DNA of 64,000 nt. Source: Lacticaseibacillus pantheris DSM 15945 = JCM 12539 = NBRC 106106. Its GTDB lineage: Bacteria > Bacillota > Bacilli > Lactobacillales > Lactobacillaceae. Both the position numbers and the translations under genes were made by a program. The notes beneath the pieces are model-generated. The model was not told the DNA's origin and made no database searches. It worked only from the letters and a program-made list of their open reading frames with translations. Positions within the stretch are counted from its first letter, which is position 1. Each line of letters begins with the position of its first letter. Of this stretch, positions 41,781-50,276 are shown one piece after another. Location of the stretch: the NCBI RefSeq assembly GCF_001311175.1, contig NZ_BBAI01000007.1, positions 1 to 64,000 on the forward strand, written 5' to 3'.

Positions 41781-42971
41781 CTAATCCGCGTCCTTGTCAG
41801 CTGGTGTATCGGTAGACTCGTTCACCGGCGCAGGCTCGGGGGCCTCGTTCATGAAGTCAAAGAACCCGTTATTCGGCTCCTCCACGAAACAGGTCAGCAC
41901 GGTTTTAACCACCGCGTATGCTGGTATCCCCAAAATCACGCCCAGCAGGCCCCAAATATTGCCGGCCGTAAGCAGGATGACAATGACCGTTAGCGGGCTA
42001 ATGTCGAGCGTCTTACCGATGACGTTCGGGTACACAAAGTTGTTATCAATTTGCTGCACGGCGACGGCAACCACTACGGCCCAAAGCACGTTCTGCCAGG
42101 AGACGGTCATCGCGACCAGCACCGCCGGCACGGCACCCAACCACGGGCCAATGTACGGCACCATGTTCATCACCCCAGCAGTAAAACCGATAGCTAATGC
42201 GTACGGGGTGCCAACGATGTAGTACCCAATGCAGGACAGAATGGCAACAATCAGCATATCCGTGAACTGACCGGTAAAGTAAGTTTCAACGGTACTGTTC
42301 ACGCGGTGTAGCAAGCTGGCGACAAACGGACGTCGTGCCGGAGGGCAGAAGCGCTGAATATTGCCGGAGAGCTTGTCGCCGTTCTTCATCAGGAAGTACA
42401 AAATAATGGGCGCCATGAAAATGTTGACCAGGGCGTTACCAATCCAGCTGACCACAGAGGAAATTTCGGTGGCGTTGTTGCCCAGCAATTTGGTCAGATT
42501 TTTAATCATCTTTTGGTTATCAAAGTCGAACTTCTTAACGATAGTATCAACGCCGATACTCTTGGCGATGTCCGTACTGGCTAATTGATTAGCTAACTTT
42601 TGCGCGCGGTCAGCCAACTGTGGCAGGTTTTGGACGATGTTGACCACCTGACCGGTAATCCGCGGGATCAGCACCGCCAGCCCACCGATAACCAGGATGA
42701 GCAGAATGATAAAGGCCGTGATGTTGGCGGCCCGCCGCCGCATTTTGAGCTTCATCAGCAGTTTGACCAGCGGGCGGAGCAGGTAGTACAGGAAACCCGC
42801 AATCAGAAAGGGACCCAGCAAGGTCGAGAAGAAGGTTTGCAGGGGCTCAAAAACAAAGGAAATTTTGGTACATACGAAAATCAGGACGGCCACCAATAGT
42901 AATTGGACTGTCAGGTACAACCAGCGTGCCTGGCGACTAGTTAGGCGCACCTTACCGAGCGGCTGCTTCAC
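41781..42971 (-). CDS. AI-2E family transporter (PerM-like membrane protein)
   Basis: A ~396-residue membrane protein with about eight helices and the family's central coiled periplasmic segment (NIVQNLPQLADRAQKLANQL) and GYYIVGTPYALAIGFTAGVMNMVPYIGPWLGAVP motif region. The family includes autoinducer-2 exporters and Na+/H+ antiporters; substrate unknown. The GTG at 42971 was chosen because GGAGAGG lies about ten bases upstream; GTG at 42980 is too close. The C-terminal tail is acidic and Pro-rich. Confidence 0.9.
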   Translation of the reverse strand: MKQPLGKVRLTSRQARWLYLTVQLLLVAVLIFVCTKISFVFEPLQTFFSTLLGPFLIAGFLYYLLRPLVKLLMKLKMRRRAANITAFIILLILVIGGLAVLIPRITGQVVNIVQNLPQLADRAQKLANQLASTDIAKSIGVDTIVKKFDFDNQKMIKNLTKLLGNNATEISSVVSWIGNALVNIFMAPIILYFLMKNGDKLSGNIQRFCPPARRPFVASLLHRVNSTVETYFTGQFTDMLIVAILSCIGYYIVGTPYALAIGFTAGVMNMVPYIGPWLGAVPAVLVAMTVSWQNVLWAVVVAVAVQQIDNNFVYPNVIGKTLDISPLTVIVILLTAGNIWGLLGVILGIPAYAVVKTVLTCFVEEPNNGFFDFMNEAPEPAPVNESTDTPADKDAD

Positions 42972-43151
42972 AAAGGCCACTTCCTCTCCACGTGTTATTT
43001 ACTTTCAGTATACAGGTTCCACCCACACAGCGAAACCGTTGTTCAATTTGCTATTGGCAGGTTGTGGTGGCCTGGCGGTTACGGTTGGGGGCGGGGATTC
43101 TGCGACCGAAGCTACCAAGCCAGAACTGCCAGCCACCCCAGCATAAAAAAA

Positions 43152-43176
43152 GGGAGCCCGCCCCAGGCGAACTCCC
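43152..43176 (-). terminator. terminator of oppA copy 4
   Basis: GGGAGTTCGCC / GCGGGCTCCC hairpin followed by seven T (43151-43145) on the minus strand. Confidence 0.88.
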
Positions 43177-43211
43177 AATAGATGATTGTTCAATTTATTA
43201 CCGCAACCCGC

Positions 43212-44874
43212 CTACTTGATGTAAGCGTACTTGTAAGACCACTGCGTCCCCGCCGTGTTGTGGATGATGCCGTGCACGTCGCTCTTCTGCAGGTAAGAGT
43301 ATACGCTCTGGTACAGCGGCGTAACCGCCTGATCCTTCATGAGGACGTGGCTGGCGTCAATCATATCCTGCCAACGCTTAGTAGGGTCGTTCGCATCCGT
43401 AACCGAAGCCTTCTTCACGAGCGCCTCGTACTCCGCACTGTCATACTTCCCGTAGTTGTAGGAAGCGTCCTTCTGCAGAATCTGCAGGAAGGAAATCGGG
43501 TCGTTGAAGTCGGCACCCCAACCAGCCAGTACAATGTCAAAGTTGCCGTTCTGCTCGTTTTGCTGAGCGGCCTGCGACGGCATTGTCTGAATCTTCAGGG
43601 TGAGACCCGGCAGGTACTTCGCTGCCTGCGCCTTCAGGTACTGAACCACCTGCTGCGTAGCCTTGTCGCTACCGTTATCGCTTGGTGCCAGGACGGTCAG
43701 CGTAATATCCTTAACGCCGGTTTCCTTCTGCGCTTCAGCCCAATCCTTCTTGGCCTGCTGGACGTCGTAATCCATCGTGCCCGATACCGCCTGATCCTTG
43801 GAGAAGTCCTTCCCCGTCTTTGGGCTCGAGGCGAGCGACGTTGATACTAGACCAGTTGGGATCACCGTACCCTGGCCGACCACCTTCTTCGCCAACTGCT
43901 TCCGGTTAACCAAAGCCGAAATTGCCTGACGGAAGTGGGTGTTGCTTAGAACCTTCTTCTTGTTAGCATCACTGTTAGCCCGGTTGTACTCCAGGAAGCT
44001 GACATAGGAGTAAGGATAGATCTTGTACTCCTTGTTGTGCACGTAGTTGTCTACCTGGGTGGCTTCCAACTGCGTCAAATCAACTTTGCCGGTCTGGTAC
44101 AGGTCCAAACTGGTACCCGCATCACCAACGACGGTGTAGTTAATCTTCTGCAACTTAACCTTCTTGGCGTCCCAGTAGTCCTTGTTCTTCACAAAGGTCC
44201 ACTTGTTGCTCGTCCCGTTCCACTTGGAAATCTTGAACGGGCCAGTGTACACCGAGTACTCCGCCTTGGTGCCGTACTTCTTGCCGTACTTTTCCACCAC
44301 TTTCTGATCCTGTGGCGAAAACAGCGGGTAGGCCATCAAAACCTTGAAGTAGGCAATTGGCTGGTCCAGCTGCACTACTACCGTGTCCTTGCCCTTAGCC
44401 GAGATGCCTAAAGTGTCCGGGCTCTTCTTGCCCGCGATGATGTCGTCAGCGTTTTTAATCCCGGAAAAAAAGGTAGGAGTACGGTGATGTGGTCTTAGAA
44501 TCAATCGTCCGCCGCCATGAATAAACGAACGACTGCGCCGTAATGGTGTCGCCGTTGCTAAACTTAGCGTTCGGACGAATCTTAAACGTGTATGTTTTCC
44601 CGTCAGCCGACACCGTGGCGGACTTAGCTAAACCGGCGGTCGCCTTGCCGTCTTTGCCTAAACGGTAAAAACTCTCGTAAACGTTCCCCGTCTGCCCGTA
44701 GCCAGTCGACTTGGAAATATCGATGGTATCCAGTTGCGCTGACGCAGCCAGGTTCAATTCCTGCTTCTTACTACTGCTTGATGAACTGCTTGACCCACAT
44801 GCGGCGAGTACCAGCGCCGTTGCGAGTACCAAAGTCCCAGTGGCCGCTAATCGGGCCCATGATTGCTTATGCAT
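43212..44874 (-). pseudogene. OppA-type peptide-binding lipoprotein (copy 4), one frameshift
   Basis: About 553 codons of a family 5 solute-binding protein. Lipobox LAAC, eight-serine linker, TYTFKIRPNAKFSNGD, GPFKISKWNG and FRQAISALVNRK. The frame breaks at a seven-T tract (44465-44471 as A on plus); six give YLFSGIKNADDII, identical to the other copies. SD CTGGAGG. Unlike the other three it sits behind a T-box leader and a small Cys-rich ORF, so its expression would respond to an uncharged tRNA, consistent with a role in supplying one particular amino acid by peptide uptake. Confidence 0.88.
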
Positions 44875-44890
44875 TTAAATGCCTCCAGTT

Positions 44891-45022
44891 TTAACCGGCG
44901 GCCACGTTCGAGGTGACCGCACCGTTCTTCTTCATCTTTGTCCGCCCTATGCTCGAGCGCATACAGCAAGGTTCTGCATCTGCTTCCTGTTTACACACCG
45001 AACAACACATTTGCTGGGCCAT
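44891..45022 (-). CDS. 43-residue Cys-rich small protein between T-box and oppA
   Basis: ATG at 45022 is preceded by AAAGGGGG at seven bases, a strong SD. The peptide has five Cys in its first 20 residues (CCSVC at 6-10, CC at 19-20), four Met, and a basic C-terminal half (RTKMKK). Stop at 44893-44891 is only 16 bases before the oppA start, so the two are probably translated from one mRNA released by the T-box. It could be a metal-binding small protein or a translated leader sensing Cys or Met supply. Not recognised as any known family. Confidence 0.55.
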   Translation of the reverse strand: MAQQMCCSVCKQEADAEPCCMRSSIGRTKMKKNGAVTSNVAAG

Positions 45023-45087
45023 GCGACCACCCCCTTTCATCATCTCATCGTGTTCAACCTAATCGTGGCAGCCACAACTACCTACGA

Positions 45088-45345
45088 ACAACAAAGGGCG
45101 CCCCACAACCCGGAAACCGGATTAAGGGACGCCCACGCGCGTTACCACCCTACTTTGCGTGCCACAACACGCCTCAACGGTACCGCCACCTCGCAGTGGT
45201 GATACCCGGCAAAGTAACGCTTGCCCACGAACCAGTATCGCTGGTTACGGCTCCGAGACCATCTTCACTACCCGGCCATTACCTCCTCACACCGAACGGA
45301 GGCTCTCTGAATAACGGCCAAAGTAGTTACTCTTCTCATCAACGC
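45088..45345 (-). promoter_or_regulatory. T-box riboswitch leader
   Basis: Stem I contains GATGAGAAGAGTA, an ACTAC/GTAGT helix, an apical CAGAGAGCC and on the 3' side GAAGATGG, the specifier region. The T-box AGGGTGGTAACGCG is at 45151-45138, and a terminator follows (GGGCGTCCC / GGGGCGCCC plus AATCCGG/CCGGGTT, ending TTTGTTGTT at about 45088). Reading the codon right after GAA gives GAT (Asp), one base on gives ATG (Met). The bulge TGGT pairs with discriminator A, which fits tRNA-Met better than tRNA-Asp (usually G73). It controls the Cys-rich ORF and oppA copy 4. Confidence 0.88.
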
Positions 45346-45371
45346 CTAAACACGAATCTTAAACTGACGCA

Positions 45372-45400
45372 AGTGTACCGTTTATCAACCGTTCTCGCAA
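45372..45400 (-). promoter_or_regulatory. promoter of the T-box transcript
   Basis: TTGCGA (45400-45395), 17-base spacer, TACACT (45377-45372), about 30 bases before stem I. Confidence 0.65.
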
Positions 45401-45486
45401 CAGCACAAAGTTAAAAATAACGCATTGTACGATTGCGCCACCAACAATTGCTTACAAATTGTACCTACTATCTGTAATTAAAAAAA

Positions 45487-46101
45487 CTAACTTTCGTCCT
45501 CATTAATTTTGTTCACAACCCACCCATGCTCGGAGCGCTGCAACTCCCACAGACTGGTCGTGGTAGTGGGCGCCTCGGGTTCGGCGTCGGTCCCCACGGG
45601 CATCGTGGTGCGTGTGATAGTCGCCCGAATAAGCAGTTCGTCTTTGTCGGTCGCCAGTCGCGCCAAGTTGTCGAAGGTCAGCTCGGTATACCCCACCGGC
45701 GCAGCGGAAGCTGGCCAGTCGCGGGTCATCTGGGTCCAGGCGTGCTTGGTGGTATAACGGGTCAGCTCGCTACGGTCACGCTGATCGACGGCGGCCTGAA
45801 CGTGTCGCGCGAGGGCGATAAATTCGTCGCGGTTGGCGACCCCTAGAGGTACGGTCGCCACTTTGGCGGGCCGCTGGGGTTGCTCAACCGTCTCGGCAAA
45901 GGCGGCAACGCGATCCTGCTGCTGTTGGGCACGACGCCGGGCGCGCAGGCGGGGAACGACGAGGTACCAGAGCGCAAAGACGACGGCAATCAAAATGATG
46001 GCGCTCACGGCGCCGCTGCCGTTCCCACCGTTACTGCGGGTTGCCTCCCGAATTAAGTGGCGCATACCAAAAAGGCGCACACCCATAACTCCAAACACCA
46101 T
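45487..46101 (-). CDS. single-span membrane protein with Tim44/NTF2-like C-terminal domain
   Basis: A 204-residue protein: short N terminus, one membrane helix at about residues 33-53 followed by an Arg/Gln-rich stop-transfer region, then a soluble ~130-residue domain (FIALARHVQAAVDQRD ... LWELQRSEHGWVVNKI) resembling the Tim44/NTF2 fold in length and layout. That fold assignment is tentative. SD GAGGAGG. Function unknown; single-gene unit. Confidence 0.75.
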   Translation of the reverse strand: MVFGVMGVRLFGMRHLIREATRSNGGNGSGAVSAIILIAVVFALWYLVVPRLRARRRAQQQQDRVAAFAETVEQPQRPAKVATVPLGVANRDEFIALARHVQAAVDQRDRSELTRYTTKHAWTQMTRDWPASAAPVGYTELTFDNLARLATDKDELLIRATITRTTMPVGTDAEPEAPTTTTSLWELQRSEHGWVVNKINEDES

Positions 46102-46262
46102 AGTAGTTCCTCCTCAAACTTCATTTTCCTACTGTATATATTATACCGCTATCGTCACCGCGCAGTGGCGGTTCTGGCCGGCGGGGTGGTCCGTGCTGGC
46201 AAAGTGGTGGTGGGGTTGCGGCTTCCGTGCCCTGCGCCATGATTGCAACCTTAGTGGTCGCC

Positions 46263-46575
46263 GGCAGCGTTGGTCGGGTTGATGAGTTACGGCTTCCGTG
46301 GGCGCTCCGCGGTAATCCACTGCTAGGGCGAAACCTCCAACTCGCCAAGTGCATGCGAGTTTCCGGTGCGATTCTGAGCCTGCCCGGAAGCCCACCGGTC
46401 AGTCTCAGAACTCGTCGCGTTCTAATGGCTAAAGCCTATGGAACTCTCGGACTGGCTACGCCATTCCTGCGAGAAACACGCAGTAAGCGCTAAAGCGCAA
46501 ACTGCCTGTGTTCCCCGAGCAGTGGTTACCGCTCCGGCCCACACGCCTTCACTCACCAACCCGACCGACGCGGCC
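46263..46575. repeat. R1 palindromic repeat, full copy
   Basis: Ends GGCAGCGTTGGTCGG at 46263 and CCGACCGACGCGGCC at 46575 are imperfect inverted repeats. The core is in opposite orientation to the copies at 47048 and 54357. It includes the CGCTTTAGCGCTTACTG-like segment shared with 29936. Confidence 0.8.
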
Positions 46576-46784
46576 TTACCTACTATCACAACCACGTCTA
46601 CAGGCAAAGCGCCTCCACCCCACCGTCACTTTGCTGGCCCCCGCTCTTTGCTCCGATTATGAGTAACGACTAAATCAGTGATTTGCCGAGCTCATCAATG
46701 CGTACAGGTAGACCGTGGTCTAAGTTTTGAGATGCACACAACGTTACCTGAGACGTGATTTCAACAGTATCATGAGCCCATGTC

Positions 46785-47047
46785 GATTGGACCGGTGAGC
46801 GGAGGCGTGTGGAACGCAACCGTAACCATTACCGCCGTGTATCGAGAACCCGCGGGCGGGGTTTGGGACGGAGATTAGCGCCACGAGCCGTGACTTACAC
46901 AGTAACGAGAGGCCGCGTCGGTCGAGTCGGTGAGTGGAGACAGGTGGAGTCGGAATGGTAACAACTGCCACTATGTCTCGGAAACCCGCGAGTGGTATTT
47001 GGGACGGAGGTGTCGCGCCCGGAGACGTTACCTATACAGTAGCAAGA
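46785..47047. repeat. two partial R1-type half repeats in tandem
   Basis: Direct repeats of about 125-130 bases: CCGGTGAGCGGAGGCGTGTGG, GGAATGGTAAC and GAGAACCCGCGGGCGGGGTT-type blocks recur at 46790, 46920 and 47058. They look like solitary R1 left arms with a different inner part. Confidence 0.65.
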
Positions 47048-47302
47048 GGCCGCTTCGGTCGGGCCGGTGAGCGGAGGCGTGTGGGGTCGGAATGGTAACC
47101 ACCGCCGGGGTGCAACGTTCTTATGGCTTTAGCCATTAGAACGCGACGAGTTTCGAGACCAGCCGGCGGGTTTCCGGATGGGCTCGAAATCGCACCGGAA
47201 ACTCACCCGGGCTTGGTGAGTTGGAGGTTTCACCCTAGCAGTGGATTACCATGGAGTGCCCCACGTAAGCCGCAGCTCGCCGGGCCGACCGACGCGGCCG
47301 CC
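47048..47302. repeat. R1 palindromic repeat, full copy
   Basis: Left arm at 47048-47105, right arm about 47238-47302, core between with TTATGGCTTTAGCCATTAG mini-palindrome. Nearly identical in layout to the copy at 54357. Confidence 0.82.
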
Positions 47303-47432
47303 CACCCGCCACCGTAGCAACCTACGGCGTAGGGCACGCAAGCCGCAGTCCCAAATACCACCCGCGTGTTCACAGCCACCTAAGCCGCATTTCACCGGTT
47401 CAACCGACGCTGCCGTCCACCCACCACCGTAT
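47303..47432. repeat. decayed repeat arms
   Basis: Shares CACCCGCGTG, AAGCCGCA and CCGACGCTGCCG tracts with R1 ends and with 29425-29625. Confidence 0.4.
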
Positions 47433-47461
47433 AAAAGGCCGCGACACGGGGTCGCGGCCTT
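47433..47461 (-). terminator. terminator of the nitroreductase gene
   Basis: AAGGCCGCGACCCCGTGTCG / CGCGGCCTTTT hairpin on the minus strand. Confidence 0.85.
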
Positions 47462-47507
47462 GTTGAGTATTGTATTGTTGGTGCACCTGTATAAGGTTGT
47501 GTTCGAG

Positions 47508-48109
47508 TTACTTCAGGACTTTGAACTGGTCGTTCTTGTCCATCTTGTCCTTGGCGTCAGCACCAGCTCGATGGAGCCGAAGTCCATCTGCGCGCGGAGC
47601 TTCCAGTTTGCCGGAATGTCGAATGCATCCCGAACCAAGTCGTCAATAATCGGGTTGTAATGCTGCAGGTTAGCGCCGATGCCATTTTCGGCCAGCGCTA
47701 CCCAAGTGTTGGTCTGGATGGCACCTTCAGCCTGTTCCGCCCAATCCTTGAAGTTAGCAGCGTACAGCGGGAAGTCGTTTTCCAGCTGGGCAACCTGGTC
47801 CGTGTCCACAAAGTAAAGGATGGTCCCGTAAGCCGCCTTGAAGCTAGCAATCTTTTCCTTGGTCTTTTCGTAGGCCGCCTCAGTTGGCACCTCACTCTTG
47901 AGCCGCTTAACCACGATGTCCCACAGTTCGTCGTGCTTAGCACCGAACAGGAAGACCGCGCGGGTCGTAACGGCGTTAAATGCGTGTGGCGTTGCCTGAA
48001 TGGTGTTCTCCACCAATTCCACGATGTCCTCGTCGCTCTGCTTAACGTTCTTGCCCAGCGCGTAAATTGAGTGCCGCTGGTTTAACAAATCCAAAAGTTT
48101 AGTTTCCAT
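47508..48109 (-). pseudogene. Frm2/Hbn1-like nitroreductase, frameshift near the end
   Basis: About 200 codons of a small FMN-dependent nitroreductase. NQRHSIYALGKN at the N terminus is the FMN-binding RRS/T-type motif, HAFNAVTTRAVFLFG and NPIIDDLVRDAFDIP are characteristic of the Frm2/Hbn1 branch. One base missing near 47568; restored, the end reads ADAKDKMDKNDQFKVLK and stops at 47508. ATG 48109 follows AAGGTGG. Likely a redox-detoxification enzyme; physiological substrate unknown. Confidence 0.87.
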
Positions 48110-48205
48110 AACTGTAATAACCACCTTATCTTTTTGCTTACAAGAATCATCTTACCAGCTTATTTTTTTGTAAGTACAGTACCGAACTGATTTTCGGTGA
48201 CCCGT

Positions 48206-48583
48206 TTACCCAAAGTAACCGATGACCATCGCAACCGCCAGAATGACTAGTACGACGGTGGTTATCCACACATACAGACGGTCGTGCTCCACCATGAAAG
48301 CATATATGGAAACGACCACTCGCAGTACCGGCGTCAGGATGAGCAGGAACAAGCCAACCATCATGACCGCATCGGCTTGACCGTGCAGCAGCCCGGTGAA
48401 GATTGTCCCAAAGCGGTGTGGTTGCGAGCCCGTGGCGTAGTTGCCGCCCTGGAAGAGCATCAACACCAGCCCAATAAGTAAGACCACGACCGCCGCAATC
48501 ACACCGATACGCATGATACGACCAATTAGTAGTTCAACGTACTTGGTTTCCTCGTGCATCTGGTCCCGTTCACGATTTTGCAT
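48206..48583 (-). CDS. DUF1634 membrane protein
   Basis: A 125-residue protein with three predicted membrane helices, typical of DUF1634. Its ATG overlaps the stop codon of the TauE/SafE-type gene (TGATG), so they are translationally coupled. These two families commonly occur together; DUF1634 may be an accessory subunit of the exporter. Function otherwise unknown. Confidence 0.88.
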   Translation of the reverse strand: MQNRERDQMHEETKYVELLIGRIMRIGVIAAVVVLLIGLVLMLFQGGNYATGSQPHRFGTIFTGLLHGQADAVMMVGLFLLILTPVLRVVVSIYAFMVEHDRLYVWITTVVLVILAVAMVIGYFG

Positions 48584-49427
48584 CAGATGGTCACCCCGAA
48601 TCCTTTCAGCAGCATCTGAATCCCCATGAAACCAATGATGGGTACAAAGATCATGCGTAATAACCGCGTGGGCATAATCGGCATAATCCGTGATCCAATC
48701 AACGCGCCACCCAGAATTCCCAGTGCGAGTGGTACCGCAATTTCCGGCCGCAGTGACCCGTTAAAGAAGTACACGGTCGCACTCGCGGCAGCCGTTACCC
48801 CCATCATCAGGTTAGACGTGGCGCTACTAGGCTTGAGTGGCATCTTCATGATGGTGTCCATCGCAATCACTTTGAACGCACCACTACCAATACCCAGCAT
48901 CCCCGAGGCTAGCCCCGCCCCAAACATCATGGTCATCCCGCCCGGAACGTTGGTGACGGTGTAATCAACCTGCTTCTTTGTGGCCTTATCGTAGTAAGAG
49001 CCGTTCAGCTTCAACTTGGTGGCCAGCTCGTCAGGATGGTCCGCTGGTGCGGCGTCGGTTTTACCAATCAACTTACGGATCATGTTGTAGGTGGAAAATA
49101 CCAACAACGCGCCAAACAGCCAGTACAAAATGTTGGACGGAACCATGCCCGTAACGATAGCACCCACGATGGCACCCACCGTCGTCCCGATTTCGAGAAA
49201 CATCGCCACCCGCAGGTTCAACATATCGTCGCGGAGGTACGCAATGGTCGCACCAGAACTGGTCGCAATCACCGCGATAATGCTGGCCGCAATGGCGTAC
49301 TGGATGGGCAGCCCCATCAGCACCGTCAGCACGGGGGTAATAATCATCCCCCACCGATACCCATAATGGCACCCAGAATGCCGGCCGCAACACCGGTCAC
49401 TACTAATAAAATCATCTGGTTAATCAT
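48583..49427 (-). pseudogene. sulfite exporter TauE/SafE family protein, frameshift near the N terminus
   Basis: About 282 codons. N-terminal MINQMILLVVTGVAAGILG then MGIGGG, frame break near 49350, and IITPVLTVLMGLPIQYAIAAS onward; one base in the GGGGG run restores GIGGGMIITPVL, the conserved TSUP motif. The second TSUP motif LASGMLGIGSGAFKV is in the C-terminal half. Probable exporter of sulfite, sulfonates or similar anions. SD GAGGCCGAGGA before the ATG at 49427. Confidence 0.88.
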
Positions 49428-49454
49428 TCCTCGGCCTCCCTACCGTGCCCACTA

Positions 49455-50063
49455 CTACTTGGCTGTCTTCTTAGTGGCCGCCTTCTTAGTGGTGGTACGT
49501 TTACGCGTCGTGGTCTTCTTCGCCGTCGTCTTCTTGGCCGTGCGCGTAGTTTTGCGCTTCGTGGTCGTCTTCTTAACGGTCTGCGGTTTAACCTCCTCCT
49601 GAGGCTTGGCAGCTTCCTCAGCAATATGCGCTAGCTTTTCCTGGACGGAGGCCACAATGCTTTGCCCGTACTGATCCGCGTTGGCGATAAACTCGTCCGC
49701 CGTTGCGACCTCGTCAATGCGGAACCCGGATGCGTTCAGGAACTTGTTGGCGACGGTCAGGTACACCCGCACCGGCACAATCTCGTCGTTACCCAAAAAA
49801 ATTGGTGATTTTCTTGCGTCCGCCATGGGCAGGTTCACCACGCCGGCCTCCAAAGCAATGGTGGTCGGTTCCGCGCTCGTGATGGTGACCACGCTGCGCA
49901 TAATACGGCCGGCCGCTAGATTGGTTTGAGCGTCGGCCACCATGGGCGCAAGAGCCGCCGCTACGCCGTCCTGCTCCACTGCCGATGGTTTCACCGTGTG
50001 TTCAGCAATCACAAAGTCCGTGTTCGTCACGGCATCAAGATATTTCTGTACGTTGATCTCCAT
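49455..50063 (-). CDS. hypothetical protein with histone-like Lys/Thr/Arg tail
   Basis: A 202-residue protein. Residues 1-150 form an unrecognised domain (MEINVQKYLDAVTNTDFVI ... PVRVYLTVANKFLNASGF) that resembles phage-tail or DUF-type proteins only superficially. From about residue 158 the sequence is a run of KKTT, TKRK, AKKT and TTRKR units, like H1-type DNA-binding tails. ATG 50063 follows GAAGGGA; 51 further upstream codons are in frame but lack an SD and are of low quality. Possibly nucleoid-associated. Confidence 0.7.
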   Translation of the reverse strand: MEINVQKYLDAVTNTDFVIAEHTVKPSAVEQDGVAAALAPMVADAQTNLAAGRIMRSVVTITSAEPTTIALEAGVVNLPMADARKSPIFLGNDEIVPVRVYLTVANKFLNASGFRIDEVATADEFIANADQYGQSIVASVQEKLAHIAEEAAKPQEEVKPQTVKKTTTKRKTTRTAKKTTAKKTTTRKRTTTKKAATKKTAK

Positions 50064-50276
50064 AATTTGGTATTCCCTTCTTATATGCAAAGGCGCGCGT
50101 GCACACGCCATAACTGCACTCATCATATCGAACAGCCGCACCCCCTGCAAGTTCTGGTGGTCAGCCACCCGCCAAACATCTATACTAAAGGTCGCGGTAC
50201 CACACACGACGGGCACAACGTAACCTATTTAAAATTGGGATACGATGCCTGAATCAATTGCAAAGGCGGTGAGTAC

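Noticed and set aside
44879-45414. Plus-strand frames opposite the T-box and Cys-rich ORF
   Set aside because: The T-box secondary structure, promoter and terminator on the minus strand explain the region; the plus frames lack SDs.
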